Part shown: in pieces, positions 51,901 through 60,611 of the stretch
Layout: every line of letters starts with the position of its first letter
Position numbering within the stretch: position 1 is the stretch's first letter
Assembly: GCA_028583605.1 (NCBI GenBank)
Contig: CM053330.1
Location: 24,144,129-24,208,128 of the forward strand
Direction of reading: 5' to 3'
Length of the DNA stretch: 64,000 bases
From: Dastarcus helophoroides
Taxonomy: Eukaryota; Arthropoda; Insecta; Coleoptera; Bothrideridae
Notes under the pieces: generated by a model
Database searches by the model: none
What the model saw: only the letters and a program-made list of their open reading frames with translations
What the model was told of the DNA's origin: nothing
Position numbers and translations under genes: made by a program

Positions 51901-52065
51901 CCCAGATGCGCCACCAGCCCTCATATTCAGCGATCTCCGGGAGCGGCATCTACATGTGCTAATTTGACCTGCGCCACCCCTCCTTCTAGAGAGCCAGTTT
52001 ATGGTGATATTAGTTCCTTTTATAACACTAGTCCTGATACGAGGAGAAATCGACGATTCATGTAA
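27967..52065 (+). CDS. Nup210: Nuclear pore membrane glycoprotein gp210 (Nup210), 18 exons
   Basis: gp210 is a single-pass membrane nucleoporin that sits in the pore membrane with its bulk in the perinuclear lumen. Exons: 27967-28133, 28188-28459, 30712-30914, 30970-31110, 31318-31619, 31671-31958, 32012-33374, 34107-35058, 42297-42573, 42643-42805, 43618-43953, 45568-45909, 45965-46103, 46152-46390, 46439-46603, 46659-46782, 51638-51700, 51851-52065. The sum is 5,751 nt, giving 1,916 residues with every phase consistent. A signal peptide (residues 1-25) precedes the conserved KLNVPRVLLP start of the mature protein. Family landmarks are ITIYNSPTKRETIK, a BIG2-type Ig-like domain near 1080-1160 (LRLSPKNGVVLIGSTIQL), and a transmembrane helix near 1808-1829 (VIGSMLTIFLTTLY). 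The tail of about 86 residues has several S/T-P sites. Exon 1 ends at a weak donor (ATG|GTACAAG) chosen because it restores the conserved W-TSTR reading. Intron 6 uses a GC donor. The large introns 2, 8, 10, 11 and 16 hold repeats. Confidence 0.95.
28675..30290 (-). mobile_element. Non-LTR retrotransposon (LINE) remnant in gp210 intron 2
   Basis: Antisense to gp210. From 30,275 down, the remnant has a basic pre-RT segment, a reverse-transcriptase core (30,103-29,282) and a C-terminal segment (29,020-28,802: MRVLRAITGNALRDHRRN, then HISRMANDRLVKIGR). A simple AAT-rich tail lies near 28,675-28,700. Motifs such as NGKAPGPDFIPNELLKH and EEQGFRK identify the RT. It is 5'-truncated, with no endonuclease domain seen, and carries frameshifts between segments. 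I do not assign the clade (Jockey- and RTE-like families both fit). Confidence 0.85.
29282..30103 (-). pseudogene. Reverse transcriptase fragment with mutated catalytic aspartates
   Basis: The longest surviving LINE frame (273 codons). The palm motif usually FIDLRKAFD reads FIYLRKAFDRT, so the first catalytic Asp is Tyr. The YADD box reads YADG (CYADGATLFA). A deletion removes the segment between FKKGKTSDLG and CEEQGF, where the usual YRGI...LL region should be. Each change alone should abolish polymerase activity, so this is an old dead copy kept in an intron. Confidence 0.85.
33375..34106. other. gp210 intron 7, nothing else recognised
   Basis: 732-nt intron with AT-rich sequence. The minus-strand open frame at 33,527-33,712 has no recognisable motif. 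Confidence 0.5.
35510..36070. repeat. Degenerate ~135-bp tandem repeat, about four units
   Basis: Units begin near 35,541, 35,676, 35,811, 35,935 and 36,061. Each carries a GGGG(C/T)(G/A)AAATGG(T/C)GTTT-like start, then GAACAAA, then a TTTTGTGTAA-like word, then GATTT(T)(T)AA with AATTC. Identity falls along the array. It lies in gp210 intron 8. Confidence 0.65.
36100..41235. repeat. Strand-asymmetric low-complexity tract in gp210 intron 8
   Basis: Plus strand is A-rich (AAAAAGTCGAAATTTT words) from about 36.1 to 37.7 kb, mixed from 37.7 to 38.9 kb, and T-rich (GAAAATTTCGACTTTTTT words) from about 38.9 to 41.2 kb. The T-rich part is the complement type of the A-rich part, so the region as a whole is a diffuse inverted repeat. 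No coding or RNA gene is recognised. Confidence 0.6.
41237..41412 (+). repeat. 3' end of an interspersed repeat with an ACAGACAGACAAAC tail
   Basis: A non-simple stretch containing CGCGAGAGTAGAAAATCGAG leads into a CGGACAAACAGACAGACAAA run and ends TTTCGCATTTATATATTAGT AAGG. Sequences of this form (a GACAGACAGACAAAC run, then CTTTCGCATTTATAATATTAGTAAGG-like) occur at 3' ends of dispersed repeats in many invertebrates, in my recollection of LINE/SINE origin. No 5' portion is recognisable here. Confidence 0.5.
41413..42296. other. Remainder of gp210 intron 8
   Basis: Mixed AT-rich sequence leading to the acceptor at 42,296. Apart from the tRNA-sized hairpin region at 41,898-41,968 nothing is recognised. 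Confidence 0.4.
41898..41968 (-). other. tRNA-sized hairpin with tRNA-like internal boxes
   Basis: A 71-nt segment is bounded by perfect inverted 7-mers (TGCTGGG and CCCAGCA), like a tRNA acceptor stem. On the minus strand it holds an A-box-like AATGCGTAGCGCTGCAATCG and a B-box-like GATTCTCGATCC. The T arm cannot be drawn with standard 5-bp stem and 7-nt loop, and no anticodon arm is convincing. It may be a decayed tRNA or the head of a tRNA-derived SINE; it is not called a functional tRNA. Confidence 0.25.
42866..43057. mobile_element. MITE H (~190 bp) in gp210 intron 10
   Basis: The left end CGGTGCGTTTACACT and the right end AGTGTAAACACTCCC are inverted copies extending about 60 bp (CACTTTATTCC, ATTTCTCT). 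TAA flanks both sides, possibly a 3-bp target duplication as in PIF/Harbinger-type elements. A second copy lies upstream of Ir40a (60,593-62,710), where a hAT element has split it. Confidence 0.8.
44226..45444. mobile_element. Non-autonomous hAT element with 8-bp target duplication, gp210 intron 11
   Basis: Ends CAGGGGTGGCCAAC and GTTGGCCTCCCCTA are flanked by GTATAGAT at 44,218-44,225 and 45,445-45,452. Subterminal inverted GGTCGATCATGAC-type words lie just inside. The interior is A-rich low-complexity sequence of the kind seen elsewhere in this window, with no transposase frame. Confidence 0.88.
46900..51290. mobile_element. Large fold-back element (~4.4 kb) filling gp210 intron 16
   Basis: A left arm at about 46,915-47,145 and a right arm at about 51,065-51,285 are inverted copies; shared words include AAAATGCAAAAATATTGAAG and ATGCGATAAAT, with GTCAC(G/T)GAAGACAT nearer the outside. 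Between them the plus strand is A-rich (about 47.2-48.4 kb) and then T-rich (about 48.6-50.3 kb), so the low-complexity interior also follows the fold-back symmetry. No gene is recognised inside. Exact ends and any target duplication were not resolved. Confidence 0.7.
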
Positions 52066-53105
52066 TGTGATTTAATTCGGTTGTGATTTTAATTGACAAA
52101 TTTTCGTGTTAAACGTTTAGAAAAATTTGAGCCAACTTAGGAGAAATTGTACAAGTAGGATAAATACAGTTTATTTTGTGTGTTATTTATTTATTTGCTC
52201 AAAGCTATTATTGAGTCTGTTTAATGTTAATATTTTCCTATTTGTTTTGAAGTAAACTTACTTATGAATTCCCAGATGATTTTTTTTAAATTGTGTAATT
52301 TATTAAGAAAGTGTGCCATATTTCTAGCAAGTTTTACATGTATAATATTTTCATTGTTTGTAATGTTTTTTTTTGCTCTTATGTAAATACGTTTTTTAAC
52401 TTGCAATTGATAGAATGATGTGCACTCCAGTAATGAAAACTCTACAGGTAACACTGAAAAGAATAATTTTCTGAATTCAAAACTAATCTCAGGAATAATG
52501 TGTTCAAGCTACAGTCTAGATCAAACTATTGTGTAAATCTAATCAACTTTTAGGATAAGACATTGTGAAGCATCATACAACTACATTTATGACCTATGAT
52601 TATCAAATTTCATTAACTTTAGAATATTTTCTATTGTAGTTTGCTACATTATAAAATTATTTTTTGTTTGATAATCGTAGGTTACATTTTACAACTTTGT
52701 TAAAATTGTAATGATTTAAAAAGGAATAATTTTTTAATATTTTTTCTTTCTATTTTCCTCACTTCCCATGACTAATGTTGATTCATCTGGAATTCCACCA
52801 TAATGAGTAGAGACCGGATTATATGCATTTGCATATACAAATTCCATCCAGTTTTACCAGTATTGTATATTTCACCTGAAATCTTATGATGATATGATGC
52901 ATATTTTCGCTATATTTACAATATTTTTCAATGGGTAAAACTAAATCTATTTAGTTCATGAATAAAATTGGCCGAATGAACTTCGCATTGTTATTTGTAG
53001 GCCCGCAGAAACTTGAAGTAAATTTTGAAAACATTGAAAAATTGCTCAGGTTCTGAAATATTGTGTTTATACAAAATTGTAGACTGAGGTATTTTAAATT
53101 TCTAC
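52066..53105. other. 3' flank of gp210
   Basis: AT-rich sequence after the gp210 stop. No canonical AATAAA lies close to the stop; a GATAAATACAG at about 52,160 may be a variant signal. A palindromic ATATGCATTTGCATAT at about 52,823 contains a POU octamer-like word. No gene is recognised. Confidence 0.4.
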
Positions 53106-53834
53106 TATACTCCGTTCACCCAACAGATATAGCTAGGCCACTACCATAAACAAAGCGCCATATTTGAATAAAATATTTCTATTGGTTATATTTGAAAATC
53201 CCACATCACATAAGCCAAAATAAGTTTGATTGGTCGCGTCATTAGTAACGTTGACTTTTAACGTGACAATTATAACCGAACAAGTTTCGGTTGTCGTACT
53301 ATTTAGTTATAAAACAAGTAGCTTGAAGGATTCCTCATGCAAAGGAAGTCTTATGATTCTATACAAAGGATCAGCCTTTTGTTGAAGATAGTCTCTTGTG
53401 CTTCGGCTCAAAGAAAAGTGGAGAAATTTAAACACAACATTACTGTTTTACAATTGCTATCATCCCGAATTTAATTCCTTTGAAATATTAAGCGGATAAA
53501 TAAAAGGCTAAATGGCAAGAAATAACACAACCTGTAAACTAAAAGACCTTCGCCACCCTTTCAATAAGCCACAGGTGATGTAACTGCCGATTACTGGAAA
53601 AATGCAATATACATTATATTATGCAGTTGTGTGTGCTTTTTATACATATATTTGCATGTCTTCTCTTTTGCTGAGAAGATGACACTGATTGCATTGAATA
53701 AAAAATAATTTTAATGTAACGATTTATTCATTTTTTACTATCTCTATTTATTTTTATTCCTTGATAGCGTGTGAACCAGTCTTTTTTTTGAAGCAGGAGT
53801 GGCCTAACTATATCTGTTGGGTAAACAGGGTATA
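53106..53834. mobile_element. MITE with ~40-bp terminal inverted repeats
   Basis: The left end TATACTCCGTTCACCCAACA continues GATATAGCTAGGCCACT; the right end is its near complement (AGTGGCCTAACTATATCTGT then TGGGTAAACAGGGTATA). It is about 730 bp with no coding frame and lies in the convergent spacer between gp210 and Ir40a. Confidence 0.8.
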
Positions 53835-55085
53835 GATTTCGACTTTTTTCTTGAAATTTCGATCTTTTGCTCGTAATAATTTTTCTCCAATTTTTTTAAT
53901 AATTCATTTTTATTGTTAGAAATTTTAATTGTATTTCTCAAAATTCATCTTTTTCTCAACATTAAAGATTTTTATGAAAATACTTTTTTTTCTTAAACCT
54001 CTATCGTGAAAGTTTGACTTTCTGTGCAAAATTTTAATTTTTTCTCGAAATTTTGATTCTTTTCTTTTCCAAATTCGCCTTTTTTTAATTTCACTTTTAT
54101 TCATAAAACTTGACCTTTTTCTTAAAATTTGACTATCTCCCAAAATTTTCTTTCTCGATTTTAAGGTTTTTCTCGAAATTCCGCTATTTTTCTTAACATT
54201 AGATTTTTTGAAATTTTGTATTTACTAGAATCAGATCTTTCAGGTATTTTGACTATTTGCTTAAAATTTGCTTGTTTCCCGAAATTTTTATATTTATTTC
54301 AAAATTCGGTATTTGATATTTCTGGAAATACCGACTTTTTCTTCAAAATTGGTCTTTTCTTTGAAATTTCGATCTTTTATTTGAAATTTCTATTTTTTTT
54401 TTTCAAAATTTGTTTTGGAAAATTTATATTTTTCCTTGAAATTCGTCGTTTTCTGGAAATTTCAACATTTTTCTCAAAATCGTCTTTTCGAAATTTCTAC
54501 TTTTATGATCATTCAAATCTCAACTTTTTTCGAAATTCGTCTTTTTCTCAATAATTTCGATTTTTTTTGTTCAAAATTGATATATTTCGTAGACAACTGT
54601 TCTCAAAATTGGATTATTTTTTCAAAATTTAACTGGGAAATTTCTATTGTTTTTTTGATCGAAATACGTCTTTTTTGGGATTTTCAATTCTTTTTATTCG
54701 TTCCCAAATTTCCATTTTATTCCAAAATTCGACATTTTCTCAAAGTTGGCTTTCTTTGGAAAATTTCGACCGTCGACCGGTGAAATTTCTACTGTTTTTT
54801 CAAAATGTTACCTTGGTTTTGAAATTCCGTTATATTAGTTTTACTTTTCTAAAAATTTTGATATTTTAGAATCTCAATGTCTAGAAATTTTGACTAAATT
54901 CCTAAAGTTTCTGGAAATTTAGCATTTCTCCTGGAAATTTATCATTTTTCTCGAAATTTCGATGTTTTTTTTAAAATAGGCGTTTTTCCAAAATTTCGCT
55001 TTAATCTCAAACTTCTACTTTTTGGTATTTTCATTTAAAAATCTTCGTTTTTTGAGATCCCTTCATTTTTTCCTAAAATGTTGCA
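53835..55085. repeat. T-rich low-complexity tract
   Basis: Plus strand consists of TTTCTCGAAATTTCGACTTTT-like degenerate words. The open frames here (54,216-54,869) are phenylalanine/leucine-rich translations of these words, not genes. It abuts the MITE ending at 53,834. Confidence 0.6.
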
Positions 55086-55177
55086 TGCATATTTCGAGCT
55101 TTTTATGTTACATATAAATCGGTCTCTAATAATGAGAAATCCTAAATAGTTTCATTTTAATTTCAAGGTCAAATTGT

Positions 55178-58100
55178 TTATTCCAAATATTCCAATGTTG
55201 CTACAAAGGCCTCATGTCGCATTCTTCTGTAAATTTTCTTGAACCAAGACTGTCCTCTGTTTATCCGTGACACTATGAACCATTTAACTTTCCTGAGAAA
55301 TACACATCGTCTTTTCTTGGTTTTATGATAATTCTTATGATGCTTGTGAAAAAGAATTTCGGCTACCAACACCATGCCTGAAAAATCATTAATATCTTAG
55401 AATCATCATTAAAGTTTTGTAATTTTGTTTATTTTGTATCTAATATTAATTTCTACTCAGGTTTTTTCTTGAAATTTGGATTGTAAAGTCGAAATTTCGA
55501 GTACAACTCCTAAGTTTGGAGGTTAAAGTCAAAATTTGATTTTTTCTAAGAAATTATGAGAAAAAATCGGAATTTCGGTTATTAAAATTTTAAACCACTG
55601 AGTGTACTCTACTGGCAAGTATAGATAATAAGGTGAAATGAAAAATATACCAGAAAAAGCATTGCCGATGCACAAGAGGTAAAAAGTGCCCTGCAACATC
55701 TTCAGACTAATCGGTTGAAGTTTCTCATTTTCGCCGCTCACTTTATTGGCCCTCCTATTCTCAATCTTTCCACCATTTACTAGATTTTCGTCCGGGGTTT
55801 CCGAATTATTTCGCTTTTGCTTGCCGAGTTTTTCATATTCGTTTTCAGTCATTTTCGTAATGATTCCCGCCTCAAAAATCGACATTAAACTAATAAAAAA
55901 AAGTTTAATTATGCATAAGACGAAGAAAGCGATACTAACATTCGGTTTATTTCCTCTATGTACGGGCATCCCAGCTGAAGAGCGATAGCTGAATAAGCAG
56001 TGTTTAACTTTTCGCTCAGGTGGAAGTTACTAGCTCCTGAAAATTACATTTGCATCGTTATTTTTTTAGCGTTTTGTCGCAGATTACCAAACCGTTGAAT
56101 GTCGAAGAATAAAGTCTCCCTGCCAGCGATGACTGCGTTCTTTTTGGTTTCTTTGACTAATTTCACACCTTGTTCAACTGATTCCACCAAGAAATGCGCC
56201 TGTCTGTTGTTCATTATGTACCACATTTTTTTATAAATGCCAGTGCCGTTCTAAAAAGCAGCGATTGAGGCAAAAACCAAAATATTAAAAGCTTAGTACA
56301 AGAAAATGAAATATTTTTTCGATAAGAGTGAGCTGATTGGATAAATGGCGACATCACAGATTTTTTTTACTATAGTTTGACGAATGATTTCAGTTCAGTA
56401 AACTGACGAAATCAAATAACTCTTAAACTGATCCTTGTTTATCAATTTTGATTATGATAAATATTCCAGTCTGTCTGCAATAGAGGTTATTATTAAAGAT
56501 TCTCTGGGTTTTGCTATAGTAAAATATTCGGCTGGGAGTTCAATTGCTTTAGTGGTAATTTAGTCACATCTGATTGAATGAGTTAGCAAAAGATAACGGA
56601 GGTACCATCAAAATGTATGGGTTTTAAGGTAAACTAACCAAGCTCAAATTGTAGAAAATTTTTCATTAAGTATTTCGTTCTAGATCAGTGATTCCCAACC
56701 GGTGTGTCGTAGGAAGTTCCCAGGTGTGTCGCCAAAATATGAGATCATGAAAATATACAAATGAAAACTAATAACTTTTTTTAGTCATCAACATTATTTA
56801 TGGCGATCATGAGGACGTTTTTTTTGTTTTTACAAACTTATTGATTGGGCGCTCATTAGGTTATGAGAACTTTTTTTTGTCGTTAAACCAGAAATGTGTG
56901 GCTACCAAAAAAAGGTTGGGAAATACTGTTCTAGATAATTATACCTCTAAAAGGCTGTAGGATGAACTATGACGTTCGACGAATAAATTGTAACCTTTCT
57001 GTTCCATCACATCACCCAACTGGTGCAAATTGTTAATCGCTTTTTCTACAAATACAAATTATTAACCCTGGAGACGTAAACTCTCCTTAACTTACCCCTC
57101 CCCGGCCTTGCCAACAATGACGTCAAATTGGCGGAATACATGTCATTAATTACATAGGTTGCTGATATTGACAACAGTATGATGAAAAATCTAGCTTTAT
57201 GACTAGAACTGGGCTCCTTTCCAGCTGCCATCGAATAATTTAAATCATGAAAACAACTAATATTTGCCTACTTACTTTGTTTTAAAAGTATGGTGACTGT
57301 GAACCAAGTACAGTCAAAAAATAATCTAGTTTGCGATCTGATCAATCGTCGTGGCTGCCAAAGATTTGGTAATGCAACAATGGCATACAAGACTGGACCA
57401 ACGATTACAAAAGTTAAACCAATGGCAGGCCAAACCTACAAAACGTTAGGTCAAGTGCGGAAAATTGTGGCAATTTTGACAACCTGCCAGTGAAATGGTC
57501 TGAGCAAGGCCAAAGCTTCATTCAGTTTGCTGGGGGCGTGAGTTATAAATGCGCCACTGTCCGCCAATGTTATAAAAGAGAATTCGACAAAATTTGATCT
57601 TTCGGCCGTTAAAGCTACGTCGCCCATAAAAAGATCTGCCTCCTGAAAAAGTTTGTTCACTAATAAAACCATTTGATAGATTTTGGAATAATTCAATCAA
57701 GGTTTACCATTGTCACGTTAAATCGAATGATTTACTTGTTTTGTTTAAAAAAGGATCATGGAAACTACTTCGTAATAGAATGATATTATTAAACTTCCCC
57801 TTTTGGACTTACACTAACAGATGGATTTGTATATCAATGGATAAAATCAAAACTATTGTTCTGCAGTCCACCACCAAAGAAATAAAAATACAAAATTCCT
57901 TATCAACTAACATCAGTGTACATGAGTGTATTACTTACTCTTCTCCAAATCAACCCCAAAACGCCTTTAAATGTACCGTTTTCGGAGGGTGTCGACCCCT
58001 GAATGCGTTCTGGGGGGTCAAAATATCTGTACCTGTTGACATTTAACTTTAACAAATACATTTATTACCATTCACAGTAACTTCACCTAAAATTTAACTT

Positions 58101-60245
58101 TTTTGCTAATACATTCAAGATGCGATCGTCTCGACCTCCCAAAACTTCCACGCTGTCGTTATCATATCTTACAAAATGCCAAGGAGGCTTCTAAAAAGTT
58201 AAACGATGATAATTGAACACGAATCGAATGTAAATGTCTTTATACGTGAATGACAGGAACGTTGAATATTTTCCCTTTAAAGTCTTTAAAAACCGGCTTC
58301 TTTAGGCGAACCGTTGGATGGCTGAATAAACCGTAGCCTTGATTCCACCAATTGATCATTTCTAAGTGGTGGTTTCTGTGCGATGTTGCTTGATTGTAAA
58401 ACAGGCGAAAGCTAAAAACGTTTAATGAAAATTTACAACGTTTATTAATCGTTTTGCATTGGATGTACAGTAAATCTCTCAAAATCATAATCGTGAGAGC
58501 TTCATTCTACGGTTTACCAGCCAATTGGATAGAATTTAAGCATAACTCTACTACTGTTGATCGAATGACACTCAATCAACGCAACTAATCAAACGTAATT
58601 AACTAAACTAACACCAGAACATAATTGTGAAGTACCAAATATTGTTTACTTTGAACAGTAGCCTATCTAGAAAGGGGCGATAGGGACAATATTTTGGGGC
58701 GATATGTTTTTAATATTGATATCTAAATTTAATAATTGTTAATAAAGACTCTTGATTTTTATTGACTTATAGATATCGGCAAATTGGGTGGCAAAAGCTC
58801 TAGGTGTTCCACTATTTTTCTATAAATGTAATTTAACTTGTTTACAAAAAAAATATTTATAAAATTTTACCTTATCTGTATTTTCATTGCGATGTTATAT
58901 TAATTTTGCTTACTAGAGACAATAACCATTATTCCTTAATAAATCATAAAAGGTAACTGAAGGACTAGATTTATGAAAAAAGTAATAGGCGCGAAAAACC
59001 AAATAAAATGATCGTAATTCATTGAATATCACACGCTGCTGCTGGCCAAAATGATCGCAGAAGTTCTAGGGAAATACTCACGTATCATTTCTAGGGTTTG
59101 TTATAACGAATACCTTCATTACATCGTGGATATTACGTACGAAGTACCTTTCAAAATTCTGTCTCCCCCAATTGAAAATGTACACCAGATTTCTTCGTAT
59201 TAAATTTCTGTCATAAATCTAAAATGAATTTTAGTAATATCAGGAAGACTTGAGCCAGTTGATTTACTTCTAGTAAAAGATGCTCGTATAGCTTATGAGT
59301 GCAGAAGAAAATCGAGTACATTCCGAAATGTTTGTTGACTTGATGTGCCAAAAATTCAAAATACTGCAAAGCAATATTAATAATTACATATTTTAACCCT
59401 TGTAAGTAAAGAAAGTAGTTATTCTTCTTTGGACATAGAAAGTAATGTTAATCAAGTTATTCAGAGCGAAGTTAATCAAGTAATAAGGTAGTGAAGTGTT
59501 TGCTGACAAGCAATTGAAAAACGTCGCATTTACCAGTGAAAGAAGTTTGTTATAAATTAATTACGTGTAACTTCACTCTACCCAGCTGAGTTTTTGTGGT
59601 ACCTTCTCTTGTCCCTCTAAACTGGTCATATTGAAAACGCTAACGGATATCTTCCTACCCATTAGTTGCTCTAATAATAGTTGTAAAAAATCATTACCTA
59701 AAAAATAAAATAATCAAATACTGGAATCGTTATTTTGTGTACTAGTATAAGATCTGATTTTTTAAACCCTTATTTCGTGGAATATTCATAAAACATATTT
59801 AATAATAAATATATCAAATAAATATGAAAATTCTACAATACATCAATGAAATTGTAGATTTTCAGAAATGAATGTAAAACAAAACAGCCCCAGTTGCGAA
59901 ATTTTTATATTTATTTGTTGTCTTTACTATTAAACATAGTTTATGATGATTTATGAACAATCATGTTTGGGATCTTTATCTTACTGGTATGATTATCGAA
60001 GCCTATTGTTAATTCATCTGTTGGAAAACTTTCCACAATTTCCACAACGGCAGAAACTAAATCACCCCCGCAATATTGCTGCAACTGATGAAATCCATCT
60101 AAAAAAAATTATCATATGCATACGGAATAAAGCTTGGATTATTACACATACATGATTTTAAGTAAAATCTCGTATACCTCTGGTGTTTCAAGCAATAAAA
60201 TAAACTTAGCAAAGAGGACAATATAAAAAGCACTCCGAGTTTCAT
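55178..60245 (-). CDS. Ir40a: Ionotropic receptor Ir40a (hygrosensory), 16 exons
   Basis: Ir40a is a variant ionotropic glutamate receptor; in Drosophila it acts with Ir93a and Ir25a in antennal dry-sensing neurons. Exons in transcript order: 60245-60152, 60098-59985, 59697-59603, 59363-59268, 59218-59082, 58411-58246, 58190-58087, 58032-57939, 57642-57484, 57435-57276, 57224-57096, 57045-56945, 56250-56088, 56036-55940, 55889-55651, 55377-55178. The total is 2,148 nt, 715 residues, all phases consistent. A signal peptide (about 1-18) leads an N-terminal region. Lobe S1 (about 230-345) has PPWHFV, GGRDDRILNVL and FITLADSGAFITHAPSKLNE, the last near-diagnostic for Ir40a. M1 is about 354-376, the pore and M2 about 392-411, M3 about 417-445 with MYSANLTSLLARP. 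Lobe S2 carries AGRETLFFDIQRFG, M4 is about 634-659, and a basic C-terminal tail follows. Exon 1 uses the second possible donor because only it keeps the frame. A 243-bp MITE sits in intron 12. Confidence 0.93.
56686..56928. mobile_element. hAT MITE in Ir40a intron 12
   Basis: Ends CAGTGATTCCCAACC and GGTTGGGAAATACTG are flanked by TTCTAGAT at 56,678-56,685 and 56,929-56,936. The element is 243 bp with no coding capacity. The right end resembles that of the larger hAT element at 60,612-62,540 (GGTTGGGAAGCACTG), so the same transposase family may have moved both. Confidence 0.9.
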
Positions 60246-60592
60246 CGTTGTATCTGAGTTTCCACATTTAATTTGAGATATTTTAAGTAGGAAATATCTC
60301 GAATAAATCCAGGTCATATGGTTTGAACTATCACGGAGTTTTCATATTTGAATGAAGGAAAAGTAAAATATCATCAAATATGTAGTTACGATTGAAATCA
60401 ACATTTATGAATTAATTATATAGGTCATAACATCCAAGATATAGTTTTATTTCATATTAAGATTGAAATTTTTATAAAATTTTATTCATGATAACAACCA
60501 CAAAATCACAAATAGTCATTTCAAATTATTATAAAACCATTAACTAACTCCTTTTGGGTAAGACATTTTTGGCTGTAATGCTGTAACTGTAT
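60246..60592. promoter_or_regulatory. Proximal 5' flank of Ir40a
   Basis: About 350 bp of AT-rich sequence between the Ir40a start codon and the nearest transposon. The promoter should lie here unless there is an upstream non-coding exon. No clear TATA or initiator motif could be chosen. Confidence 0.35.
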
Positions 60593-60611
60593 CGGTGCGT
60601 TTACACTAGAC

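Noticed and set aside
54216..54869. Three long F/L-rich plus-strand frames
   Set aside because: Translations of T-rich low-complexity words; no start context, splice sites or motifs.
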